Shown piece after piece: positions 1 to 13,149 of a stretch of DNA of 64,000 nt. Under the pieces are notes generated by a model. The model was not told the origin of the DNA. It saw only the letters and a program-made list of their open reading frames with translations, and did not search any database. Position 1 is the stretch's first letter; the number at the start of each line of letters is the position of its first letter. Made by a program: the position numbers and the translations under genes. The stretch is from assembly GCF_034479515.1 (NCBI RefSeq), contig NZ_CP140152.1:6014001-6078000 (forward strand), in the 5' to 3' direction. This DNA is from Duganella zoogloeoides. GTDB taxonomy: Bacteria > Pseudomonadota > Gammaproteobacteria > Burkholderiales > Burkholderiaceae_D.

Positions 1-1101
1 GGCCATGAACGCGGTCAGCAGGTAGTTCTGCTTGTTACGGCCGTAGCGCGTGGTGTTCTGCAGCTTGATGCCGCCGGCGGTGTCATGCTCGATGCGCGCG
101 GTGAACTGGTCGGCGGTGACGTTGTCGTGGTCGAGCACGGAACCGTAGAAGTTGCGCGAGCGTACCGGCGCAGCGGTTTCCAGCGGCGCCAGGCGCAAGC
201 GGTCGAGCCGCGCCGCTTCGCGCGAGGCGGCGGTGGTGCCCACCGCCAGGTACGGCGGAGTGTAGCCGGGCAGGCCGATGGTCAGCACGCCGCCGTCGGG
301 AATATTGTCTTGCTTGACGTGCAAGAAGTTCAGGTAGAAGCGGGTAGGACCGTTCAGGCCGAACGCGGCCGATGGCGCCACGGCCCAGCGCTTGTTCTTG
401 ATCATGTCGCGGGCCGGGTTTTCGCTATCCTGGTCCAGCACGTTGAGGCGGAAGGCGATGCCGCTGTCGGCGTCGATCACTTTGTTCAGGTCGGCGGTAC
501 CACGGCGTTGCTTGCCGCTGCCTACGGTGACGGAACCGAGGTACGCGTCTTCCAGCTGCGGACGCTTGCTGACCAGGTTGATCGAACCGGTCGGCGCGCT
601 GCGGCCGTTGTCGGTGCCGGCCGGGCCCTTGAGGACGTCGATCTGCTCGATGTTGAAGATGTCGCGGGTGATCGAACCGACGTCGCGCACGCCGTCCACG
701 TAGATGCTGCCCGAGGTGTCGAAGCCGCGCATGAAGATGGCGTCGCCGGTGTTGGTGTTGCCGTTTTCACCGAGGAAGAACGCGCCCACGCCCGGGGTGT
801 TGCGCAGCGCTTCGGTCAGCGAGACTGCGCCTTGCTGTTCGATCAGTTCCTTCTTGATCACGGTGATGGTCTGGGCGGTATCGACCAGCTTTTCGGTGTA
901 CTTGGCCGAGACGGCGCGGTCAGCCTTGAAGGTGTCTTCGGCCGCGCCTTGCACCTTGACTTCGGACAGGGTTTGCGGGGTCTGGGCTTGCTCATCGGCG
1001 GCGGCAACGGCGTGCGCTGCCACCGGCAGCAGCATCGCGGCCAGGGCGGCGCTCATGTGTTGGTTGAAACGGGACTGCGCGTGCTTGCGGCTCTTGATCA
1101 T
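1..1101 (-). CDS. TonB-dependent catecholate siderophore receptor, partial
   Basis: The first 367 codons of an outer-membrane receptor are present; the C-terminal barrel runs off the left edge. The N-terminus has a basic stretch and an Ala-rich signal peptide (about residues 1-40). A plug domain follows, with a TonB-box-like region near SEVKV, then LVDTAQTITVI and a stretch around EALRNTPGVGAFFLGE typical of Fiu/FiuA-type catecholate receptors. The likely role is TonB/ExbBD-powered uptake of ferric catechol siderophores. The ATG at 1099-1101 is chosen because the signal peptide starts there. A Fur-like box about 100 bp upstream supports iron repression. The Fiu-like subclass is a recognition call; the substrate is inferred. 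Confidence 0.88.
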   Translation of the reverse strand, partial: MIKSRKHAQSRFNQHMSAALAAMLLPVAAHAVAAADEQAQTPQTLSEVKVQGAAEDTFKADRAVSAKYTEKLVDTAQTITVIKKELIEQQGAVSLTEALRNTPGVGAFFLGENGNTNTGDAIFMRGFDTSGSIYVDGVRDVGSITRDIFNIEQIDVLKGPAGTDNGRSAPTGSINLVSKRPQLEDAYLGSVTVGSGKQRRGTADLNKVIDADSGIAFRLNVLDQDSENPARDMIKNKRWAVAPSAAFGLNGPTRFYLNFLHVKQDNIPDGGVLTIGLPGYTPPYLAVGTTAASREAARLDRLRLAPLETAAPVRSRNFYGSVLDHDNVTADQFTARIEHDTAGGIKLQNTTRYGRNKQNYLLTAFMA

Positions 1102-1198
1102 TACGGTATCTCTCGTTCGGATAGGTAGGACGGCTCGAATGCCGGTTGTTATTCGATTAATCCGTGAGATTGTAACGATGGCGCCGCACTTCGTAAAT

Positions 1199-1217
1199 GC
1201 GAATTGTTATCAATATC
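1199..1217 (-). promoter_or_regulatory. Fur-like box upstream of the siderophore receptor
   Basis: Read on the minus strand this 19-mer, GATATTGATAACAATTCGC, matches the classical Fur consensus at about 14 of 19 positions, including GATA and TGATAA. It lies about 98 bp upstream of the receptor start, in an AT-richer patch. Binding by Fur is inferred from the match and from the iron-uptake gene it precedes. Confidence 0.6.
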
Positions 1218-1262
1218 GTTTACGTGTGGTATTTCTGCAAATGCAGGTGCGTTTTCTTTCTG

Positions 1263-4200
1263 TCAATCCGGTTGAAGGGCGAGCCATGCCCCGGCCTGGT
1301 CGAGCGTGGCTTGCAGTTCGGCGCGCACGGCCTGGTAGCCGGCGGCGATCGCCGCGCTGTCTTCCTTGACGATCGCGTCTTCCGCGTCCATGGTGGCCTG
1401 GATCAGGCGCCGCGCACCGAGCACCCCCACCGCGCCGCGCAGGCCGTGGAACTGGCGGGCGGCATCGCGCAGGCGCCCCTCGGCGATGGCAGTGCCGGCT
1501 TCGTCGGCCGGCGCCATGCCCCCCTCGATGGCGCCGCGCACCATCTTGAGCATCACCGCCCTGCCCTTGGCGTCCTTGCCCATCACCCGCATCAGCTTGT
1601 CCACGTTGAAGATGTCGGCTGCGCTGCCGGGACCAGAGCTGGGTACCGGTCCCGTTGCCGGCACCGGTGTCGCCACCAGCCTGACGGTGGCGGGAGGCCG
1701 CGCCGGTGGCGGCAGCGCAGCAGGAGCAGGCACCGGCGCGGCTGCCGCTTTTTTAGGCAGGTGACGCAGCAGCACTGCCAGCATTTCCTCGACCTCGATC
1801 GGTTTCGGGATGAAGTCGGTCACGCCCACCGTTACGCTGCGCTCGCGCTCCGCTTCGAGCACGCCGGCCGTCATTGCCACGATGGGCAAGGTGAGCTTGA
1901 GTTCCTGGCGCAGGATGCGGGTGGCGGTGAAGCCGTCCATGACCGGCATCTGCATGTCCATCAGTACCGCGTCATATTCTCCCTGGCGCGTGCTCATGCG
2001 GTCCACCGCCTGCTGGCCGTTATCCACCACGTCCACCGTGGCTCCGGCCAGTTCGAGCATGCCGCAGGCCACCGCCTGGTTGGCCACGTTGTCTTCCACC
2101 AGCAGCAGGCGGCAACCGGCCAGCATCCCCTCGATGCCCTGGCCGGCCGCCATTTGCAGCCCGGTCTCGCCGTTGGTCACCAGCGCCTCGTGCAGGGCGT
2201 CGAACAGGTTGGAGCTGGTGATGGGTTTCACGAGTACCACGTCCACCTCGGGCGCGGCGGAAATTTCCTCCAGGCGGTCGCGGGCGAAGGCGTTGACCAT
2301 CACCACCACCGGCTGGCCGCCCTCGGGCGCGGCGGCGCGGATGCCCTTGGCCGTGGCCAGCCCATCCATGCCGGGCATGTGCCAGTCGGCCAGCACCACG
2401 TCGTACGGCTGCTGCGCATCGAGGCTGGCGCGGAACAGGGCCAGCGCCTCGGTGCCGGAAGCCACTTCGTCGGCTTGCCAGCCCCAGGCGCGGATCATCT
2501 GGGCGATCAGGGTGCGGCTGGTGTCGCTGTCGTCGGCCACCAGCATGCGCAGCTCGCCAATCGCAGGGCGGCGCCGCTCCTCTCCCTTCTCGGGCAGCAC
2601 TTCGAACGGCAACTCGAACCAGAAGCGCGAGCCGTGGCCCTCGCTGCTGCTGACCGCGATTTCGCCGCCCATCAGCTCGATCAGGCGGCGCGTGATCGCC
2701 AGGCCCAGGCCGGTGCCGCCGAAGCGCCGGGTGATGCTCTGGTCGCCCTGCGAAAACGCGTGGAACAGCTGGCCCAGCTGCTGTTCGGTCATGCCCATGC
2801 CGGTATCGCGCACTTCGAAATGCAGCCGCGCCTGCGAAGCGGACGATAATTCCGCCAGGCCGATCGACACCACCACCTCGCCAGCGGCGGTGAACTTGAT
2901 GGCGTTGCCGGCCAGGTTGACCAGGATTTGCTGCAGCCGCAGGGCGTCGCCGCGCAAATTCTTCGGCACGGCCGCATCGACCGCGATGGCCAGCTCGATT
3001 TCCTTGTCGCCGGCATTCATGGTCATGGTGGTGGCCAGCGAATTCATGGTGTCGTCGAGGTTGAACTCGACCGGTGACAGCGCCATGTGGCGCGCCTCGA
3101 TCTTGGAGTAGTCGAGCACGTCGTTGAGGATGCCCAGCAGCGACTGGCCCGACACCCGCACCATGTTCAGGTACTTGCGCTGCTGCGGCGTCAGCTGGGT
3201 GTTGCCGAGCAAATAGACCATGCCCAGCACCGCGTTCATCGGGGTGCGGATCTCGTGGCTCATGTTGGCGACGAATTCGCTCTTGGCCCGGTTGGCGGCC
3301 TCGGCGCGGTCGCGCTCGCGTTCGAGTTCCTCGGTGCGCGCGGCCGCTTCCACCCGCAGCCGGTGCGGCTCGGTCACGTCGGAAATCACGGCCAGCACCT
3401 TGGTGCCCTGGTCGGTGCGCACCGCGCTCAGGTTGATTTCGACCGGGAATTCGGTGCCGTCCTGGCGCAGTCCGTGCAGCACGGCGCCGCGTCCCATGCG
3501 CACCGCCTCGGCGCTGAGGCGCTCGGCAAAAAAATGTTCGCGGTGGCTGGTGTGGCGCTCGCGCAAGGGCGCCGGCACCAGCATCTCGATCGCGCGGCCC
3601 AGCAACTGGTCGCGCGGGTAGCCGAAGCAGCGTTCGCACTCGCGGTTGGCGGTTTCGATGCGGCCATCCATGCCCACCACCAGGATGGCGTTGGGCGCGT
3701 ACTCGAGCACGCTTTGCAGGCGCGTGTCGGCGGCTTGCCGTTCGCGCATCAGGTTGTTGAACGCGGTGGTCAGCTGGCCGACCTCGTCGTTGGCGTGGAC
3801 CGGCAGCGGCACAAACTCGGCGGTGGAGCCACGCAGCGCGCCGATGGCGTTGCGCAGCTTGACCAGGGGCGCCAGCAGGCGCGCGGCCAGGCCGCCCACC
3901 AGCAGCGCCGTCAGCAGCGAGGCCAGGCCGCCCCACAGCAGCAGGCGCGCAAGCACGCCGTCGAACGCCTCGTAGGCTTCGGCGGCCGGCAGCGACGTGC
4001 CCAGCACCCAGTCCACCGATTTCAGCGTCTTGTAGCTGTTGAGCACTTCATGGCCCTCGGTATCGACGCTATCGACCGTGCCCTCGAAGCCGTCGGCCAG
4101 TGCCAGCGTGGTGGCGCCATTGAGCTGGCCGCCGCGCGGCTGCAGCAGGCGGTTGGGGTCCGGGTGCAGCACGTACACCGGCTTGGGACCGCGTGTTAGG

Positions 4201-4802
4201 GCAAAATAATAGCCGCTGGCGCCCACGGTGGCGTGGCGCAGGTGGCCGAGAAAGTTGTTCTTGTACAGCCGCAGCACGCCGGACAGGATGCACACCACCT
4301 CGCCGCGCGCGTCGAGCACGGGCGCGATCACCTGCACGAGCGGCTCGCGTCCGTACTTGCCCAGCACCGGCTCGGTAATCATCGGCTTGCGCGTGTACAT
4401 CACCTGCTTGAAATAGGCGCGGTCGGACACGTCCATGCCCACCCGGCCCGGCACCGCCGGCAGGTCGGCGATGGCCTTGCCGTCGGCGCTATACACCACC
4501 AGCTCGTCGAACAGCGACAGGATGGCGCGGTCCTGGTAGTAGGCGCGCAGGCGTTCGGGCGAGTTGCCGAGCTCGAGCGGCTGCTTGCGGGCGGAAAAGG
4601 CGACGATCTCGAGCAGCGCGGTCAGCTTGTCGTCGAGTTCCTCGGCGGTGCGGGCCACCAGCGCGGTTTGCTGGGTAAACAGCACCCGGGAGAAATCGTG
4701 CTTGACTCGTTGCATCTGAACCACGGTCACCAGGGCGATCATCAGGATCGAGGTGATACTGGTTGCCAATGCAACTTTCGCCTTGATCCCAAGTGGTTTC
4801 AT
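1263..4802 (-). CDS. Hybrid sensor histidine kinase (Cache-HAMP-PAS-HisKA-HATPase-REC-REC-Hpt)
   Basis: This is a 1179-residue inner-membrane phosphorelay kinase. A first membrane segment (about residues 10-28) and a second (about 290-312) bracket a roughly 260-residue periplasmic sensor of the double-Cache type. HAMP follows, then a PAS domain (about 355-480) and HisKA with phospho-acceptor His516 in SHEIRTPMNAVL. The HATPase domain has its N box near LVNLAGNAIKF. Two receiver domains carry Asp806 (ADWHMPG) and Asp949 (MDMQMP), and a C-terminal Hpt domain carries His1119 (HGLRG). All relay residues are present. No separate output regulator lies beside it, so its target is unknown. It is divergent from the second large kinase at 5022. 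Confidence 0.93.
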   Translation of the reverse strand: MKPLGIKAKVALATSITSILMIALVTVVQMQRVKHDFSRVLFTQQTALVARTAEELDDKLTALLEIVAFSARKQPLELGNSPERLRAYYQDRAILSLFDELVVYSADGKAIADLPAVPGRVGMDVSDRAYFKQVMYTRKPMITEPVLGKYGREPLVQVIAPVLDARGEVVCILSGVLRLYKNNFLGHLRHATVGASGYYFALTRGPKPVYVLHPDPNRLLQPRGGQLNGATTLALADGFEGTVDSVDTEGHEVLNSYKTLKSVDWVLGTSLPAAEAYEAFDGVLARLLLWGGLASLLTALLVGGLAARLLAPLVKLRNAIGALRGSTAEFVPLPVHANDEVGQLTTAFNNLMRERQAADTRLQSVLEYAPNAILVVGMDGRIETANRECERCFGYPRDQLLGRAIEMLVPAPLRERHTSHREHFFAERLSAEAVRMGRGAVLHGLRQDGTEFPVEINLSAVRTDQGTKVLAVISDVTEPHRLRVEAAARTEELERERDRAEAANRAKSEFVANMSHEIRTPMNAVLGMVYLLGNTQLTPQQRKYLNMVRVSGQSLLGILNDVLDYSKIEARHMALSPVEFNLDDTMNSLATTMTMNAGDKEIELAIAVDAAVPKNLRGDALRLQQILVNLAGNAIKFTAAGEVVVSIGLAELSSASQARLHFEVRDTGMGMTEQQLGQLFHAFSQGDQSITRRFGGTGLGLAITRRLIELMGGEIAVSSSEGHGSRFWFELPFEVLPEKGEERRRPAIGELRMLVADDSDTSRTLIAQMIRAWGWQADEVASGTEALALFRASLDAQQPYDVVLADWHMPGMDGLATAKGIRAAAPEGGQPVVVMVNAFARDRLEEISAAPEVDVVLVKPITSSNLFDALHEALVTNGETGLQMAAGQGIEGMLAGCRLLLVEDNVANQAVACGMLELAGATVDVVDNGQQAVDRMSTRQGEYDAVLMDMQMPVMDGFTATRILRQELKLTLPIVAMTAGVLEAERERSVTVGVTDFIPKPIEVEEMLAVLLRHLPKKAAAAPVPAPAALPPPARPPATVRLVATPVPATGPVPSSGPGSAADIFNVDKLMRVMGKDAKGRAVMLKMVRGAIEGGMAPADEAGTAIAEGRLRDAARQFHGLRGAVGVLGARRLIQATMDAEDAIVKEDSAAIAAGYQAVRAELQATLDQAGAWLALQPD

Positions 4803-5021
4803 GTCGTCCTTGTGCGGGGGCTGCGAGGGAGAAAACCAGGAGTAACAGGAATTTTCCTATCAAAGTTCAATAATGGCAACAGGATTGCGATGGACACACA
4901 ATTGAATCGCGCGTGACTTGTAACCTGTACTTGCAATGGCGCAAGTGCGGGCTTTGCTTTACGATGCATTACCCTGGGCACGTTGGCGTCGGGGAAACTC
5001 ACAGTACTCTGGCCTTGATTT

Positions 5022-9980
<4,959 letters not shown>

Positions 9981-10058
9981 ACTCGTTGTAAATTCACCAA
10001 GTTCGGCGTAGGATGGCCTGGCAGTGCACTGTTTTTATCCACCTTGAGGGAGTACACG

Positions 10059-10331
10059 ATGATTAAACAGACTTTCGATCAGCTCAGCGCCATGCTCGCC
10101 AAACTGGCCACCGACGATGGTTTCCGCGACCGCATGCAAAGCGACCCGGTACGCGCCCTGAGCGCACTCGGCATCGAACTCGATCCGGCCAAGGTGCCGG
10201 CCGTGCGCAGCCTGCCGTCCAAGCAGGTGAGCGCCGCCGACCATGCCACGTTCGAAAGCAAGGAAGCCGGCGAACGGACCATGGTGCTGTTCATGCTCTC
10301 GGGCGTGTCGGCATCGCGCCTGGCCACCTGA
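10059..10331 (+). CDS. NHLP-like leader peptide, putative modified (RiPP) precursor
   Basis: This 90-residue peptide has an N-terminal half with the nitrile-hydratase-like leader pattern: a DDGFRDRM helix, then DPVRALSALGIEL and a Pro break at about residue 44. The C-terminal half is the presumed core. It has no Cys but several Ser and Thr residues, and ends in a hydrophobic stretch (about 75-90). The ATG at 10059 is chosen because GAGGGAG lies about 7 bases before it; the in-frame TTG at 10044 overlaps that site. A SagB-like dehydrogenase ends 29 bp away on the opposite strand. From memory, NCBI families of putative modified peptides paired with a peptide-maturation dehydrogenase look like this. 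The product and its modification are unknown. Confidence 0.75.
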   Translation: MIKQTFDQLSAMLAKLATDDGFRDRMQSDPVRALSALGIELDPAKVPAVRSLPSKQVSAADHATFESKEAGERTMVLFMLSGVSASRLAT

Positions 10332-10359
10332 TCGCCTGATCACTTGACCGGCTAACCGG

Positions 10360-11556
10360 CTATCCGGCCACCTGGCCGAGGCCGGTTTCGCCGTAGCGCA
10401 GTTCCACCATCTCGCGCGCGCCGGTCGCAGCCACGCCGCAGCCGCACACGGCAATCACCGCGTGGCGCAGATGGTCCAGCCCCAGCATGGTTTCGATATC
10501 GATGTCGTTGATGGCGGCGGTGATAAACGCCGGCAAGCCCGCTTCCGACGCCAGCAGATAAAACGTCTGCGACAGGTGGCCGGCATCGAGCGACATCGCG
10601 CGGTACGCCTTCTGGTGGTTGCGGTATTTCCAGAACGAGCGCTCCACCCGTCCCACCATTACCACCTGCATCGCCGCGCCGGCCAGCCAGTACTGGTCCG
10701 CCACCATTTGCAGCGCCAGCGCCGCCGCTTCGTCCTGCGTGGTTGCGCGCAGCGGCACCAGCGTGTTGTCGAGCGGATGGTAGTGGTACAAGCCCGGCGC
10801 CAGGCCGTCCACCCGTTGCACCAGCACGAACGCTTCGACCGGATGCAGGCCGCCGCCCGACGGGCTGGTCTTTTTCAGGACGTTGGCGTGCGGGCCGATG
10901 TGGCGCAGTTCCTGGGCGCCGAACGTGCGTTGCAGCAGGCGCGCCGCCACCGCCAGCGGCAGGCTGGCGCTGGTATCGTAGTTGCGGCCCGTGTAGCGGC
11001 GCAGCAGTACCTCGTCGAGCATGCCGGCGGGCGCCGGCAGCGGCACCGCCGCGCCGATGCTGGCCACCTGCTGCACCGGCGGCGGCGGATTGCCGTGGCG
11101 TTCGAGCAGTTCCTCGAAGCTGGGCGCCTCCATGCCGGTGTCGCTGCGCACGTCGTGCCAGCGCGAGAACGTGTGCGCCAGCGCCGCCAGCGGCCGCCAG
11201 TGCAGCGTGCGCAAGGTGTCGTCGCGCTCGCGCAGGGCGTCCTGCGCGGTGGCCTGCTCTGGCTGCTGGCCCCGGGCCTCGGCCAGCAGCAGGCCGTGCG
11301 CGAGCAGCCGGTCCACGACCGCCGCGCCATGGCGTTCGGCGACCTCATCGCGCGCGGTCCAGACCGATGAACCGACTGCGGCCAGTGCCGCCAGGTCGGC
11401 CGCATCGACCTCGATCTCGCGGTCCAGGTGCGGCGCCAGCGCCAGCCAGCGGGTGCTGGCCGCCAGGGTGCTGGTGCCGGCAAACAGCGCGGCCCAGTCG
11501 ATGTCCAGTTCTTCGCGGGGTTCGAGGTACAACACGGCGCAGCGGCGTAGATTCAT
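10360..11556 (-). CDS. SagB-like peptide maturation dehydrogenase (nitroreductase fold)
   Basis: This 398-residue protein has a C-terminal nitroreductase-fold, FMN-dependent dehydrogenase domain (about 180-395). Signature stretches are YTGRNYDTS, TSPSGGGLHPVEAFV (flavin site) and YHYHPLDN. SagB enzymes oxidise azoline rings to azoles in modified peptides. The first 170 residues are a separate region; about residues 50-95 could be a winged-helix, leader-binding module, but that is inference. A clear AGGAGAG site lies 9-10 bases before the ATG. The gene converges on the leader-peptide gene at 10059-10331. No YcaO cyclodehydratase, protease or exporter is adjacent, which is unusual for a SagB system. 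Confidence 0.8.
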   Translation of the reverse strand: MNLRRCAVLYLEPREELDIDWAALFAGTSTLAASTRWLALAPHLDREIEVDAADLAALAAVGSSVWTARDEVAERHGAAVVDRLLAHGLLLAEARGQQPEQATAQDALRERDDTLRTLHWRPLAALAHTFSRWHDVRSDTGMEAPSFEELLERHGNPPPPVQQVASIGAAVPLPAPAGMLDEVLLRRYTGRNYDTSASLPLAVAARLLQRTFGAQELRHIGPHANVLKKTSPSGGGLHPVEAFVLVQRVDGLAPGLYHYHPLDNTLVPLRATTQDEAAALALQMVADQYWLAGAAMQVVMVGRVERSFWKYRNHQKAYRAMSLDAGHLSQTFYLLASEAGLPAFITAAINDIDIETMLGLDHLRHAVIAVCGCGVAATGAREMVELRYGETGLGQVAG

Positions 11557-11760
11557 GGTCTTTATCTCTCCTGCTCAAGTTGAGAAATCGGCAATAACGA
11601 AGACCAGTCTAGCGCATCCTTCGCCAGCGGGAAAGTGGCGGCGGACGGAATTTTCAGCGGCCATTACTTGTACAATGAAAGTAAAAAGCGCGTTGCAATA
11701 CCTGATGGTGGCAGTGCGGCATCGCACCATTCTGGCGCATGATGGTCTACACTAGCGGAC

Positions 11761-12519
11761 ATGATCAAAGACCTGCCATCGCTGGTGCTGCCCGGCGCCA
11801 CAATCGACATCCTCAAAGCCAGCTGCGCCACGTGCAGCATGCACCAGCTGTGTTTGCCCATGGGACTGGGCAACGAAGACATGGACCGGCTCGACCAGAT
11901 CATCGGCCGCCGTCGCAAGGTCGCGCGCGGCAATACCTTGTTCCGCATTGGCGATTCGTTCCAGAACCTGTACGCGATCCGCCTCGGCCACTTCAAGACC
12001 TACCAGGTCAACCGCGAAGGCGCGGAGCAGATCACCGGCTTCCAGATGGCCGGCGAGCTGCTCGGCATGGACGCCATCAGCACCGACCTGCACCATTGCA
12101 CGGCGGTGGCGCTGGAAGACAGCGAGGTGTGCGAAATTCCGTTCGCCACCTTGCAGCAACTGCTGGCCGAAATGCCGACCCTGCTGCGCCACTTCCACCG
12201 CATGATGAGCCAGGAAATCACGCGCGAGCAAAGCGTGATGCTCTTGCTCGGCAATATGCAGGCCACCCAGCGCTTCGCCGCCTTCCTGGTCAACCTGTCG
12301 TCGCGCTACGAAGCGCGCGGCTACTCGCCCAACGCCTTCCAGCTGCGCATGTCGCGCGAAGAGATCGGCAACTACCTGGGCCTGACCATCGAAAGCATCA
12401 GCCGCCTGCTGTCGAAGTTCAAGAAAGAAGGACTGGTCCGGGTGAGCAACCGCGAAATCGAACTGCTCAAGCCGCTGACACTCAAGGCGATTACGGCCGG
12501 TACCGAAACCTGCGGTTAA
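11761..12519 (+). CDS. fnr: FNR/ANR-type oxygen-sensing transcriptional regulator
   Basis: This 252-residue Crp/Fnr family activator has an N-terminal cysteine cluster (SCATCSMHQLC, about residues 21-30) and a further Cys in the central helix region. Together these supply the four ligands for an oxygen-labile [4Fe-4S] cluster. A cyclic-nucleotide-binding-like beta roll follows, then a C-terminal helix-turn-helix with the FNR recognition helix near ESISRLLSKF, which reads TTGAT-N4-ATCAA. It lies just downstream of the cco operon, as fnr often does in betaproteobacteria. Three FNR-type boxes elsewhere in the window (17799, 40605, 51112) are likely targets. It probably activates microaerobic genes when oxygen falls. 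Confidence 0.93.
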   Translation: MIKDLPSLVLPGATIDILKASCATCSMHQLCLPMGLGNEDMDRLDQIIGRRRKVARGNTLFRIGDSFQNLYAIRLGHFKTYQVNREGAEQITGFQMAGELLGMDAISTDLHHCTAVALEDSEVCEIPFATLQQLLAEMPTLLRHFHRMMSQEITREQSVMLLLGNMQATQRFAAFLVNLSSRYEARGYSPNAFQLRMSREEIGNYLGLTIESISRLLSKFKKEGLVRVSNREIELLKPLTLKAITAGTETCG

Positions 12520-12532
12520 TGCGGCTAATTGG

Positions 12533-12552
12533 ATGCCCGCCTGCGCGGGCAT
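12533..12552. repeat. Short extragenic palindrome between fnr and ccoH
   Basis: A perfect 8-bp inverted repeat (ATGCCCGC / GCGGGCAT) with a CTGC loop sits between two convergent genes. There is no T-run, so it is a poor intrinsic terminator. The GCCCGCCTGCGCGGGCATGA form resembles a common short extragenic repeat of betaproteobacteria. Confidence 0.5.
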
Positions 12553-12597
12553 GACGGAGTAAAAGTTAACGGTATGAACGCATAACCATCCGGGCCG

Positions 12598-13140
12598 TCA
12601 TTGCGCACCGGCGATAGACGCCGCCGGCGCCACATCCGCTACCAACGTCACACCGCGCTCCTTCGGCCACGTCCACGCGCCGGCCAGGCGCCAGTCGCGT
12701 TTTTCGCCTTCCACCAGCACCACCCAGCGGCTGCGTTCGAGCATGGCCAGTGGCAGTTCGAAGCGGCCGGCCGCATCGGGTTGCACGGTCGCTTCGATAT
12801 CCTTGTCGGGCAAGGTCGCGTGCGCGAGGCGCAGCCGCAGCCGCTCGGTGATGCCGTCGCCGCTGGCGCGCTGCACCTGGCCCGTCAGCGCGCCGCGATT
12901 GGCGTCGTACCCGATCGTCATCGACAGGCCCATGGCGCTGGCCACGCGGTCGCGGCTCAGGTCCTGGTTGATGGCCTTGCCCTGCTTGTAGTAGTCGCCG
13001 ACCACCACCGGGTCGGGCGTCGAAAACGCCAGCCAGGCGGTAAACACGCTGCCGGCCACCACGATGGCCGGGCCCAGCATCAGGAACCACGGCCAGCGCT
13101 GCTTGTACCACGGTGTGACCGTGCTGTGTAAATGGTGCAT
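12598..13140 (-). CDS. ccoH: FixH/CcoH-like cbb3 oxidase assembly protein
   Basis: This 180-residue membrane protein has one N-terminal transmembrane helix (about 13-37) and a periplasmic beta-rich domain, typical of the FixH family. CcoH binds the cbb3 oxidase and is needed for its assembly and stability. It follows ccoG by 9 bp as the last gene of ccoNOQPGH. The N-terminal context (HSTVTPWYKQRWPWFLMLGP) is standard. Family membership is by recognition; the sequence is divergent, as FixH proteins are. Confidence 0.85.
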   Translation of the reverse strand: MHHLHSTVTPWYKQRWPWFLMLGPAIVVAGSVFTAWLAFSTPDPVVVGDYYKQGKAINQDLSRDRVASAMGLSMTIGYDANRGALTGQVQRASGDGITERLRLRLAHATLPDKDIEATVQPDAAGRFELPLAMLERSRWVVLVEGEKRDWRLAGAWTWPKERGVTLVADVAPAASIAGAQ

Positions 13141-13149
13141 GGTGATCTC

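Noticed and set aside
10044..10331. Longer leader peptide starting at the TTG at 10044
   Set aside because: That start overlaps the GAGGGAG ribosome-binding site of the ATG at 10059, and the five extra residues are not part of the leader pattern.
12533..12552. Hairpin after fnr as a terminator
   Set aside because: The stem is good but no T-run follows on either strand; kept as an extragenic palindrome.
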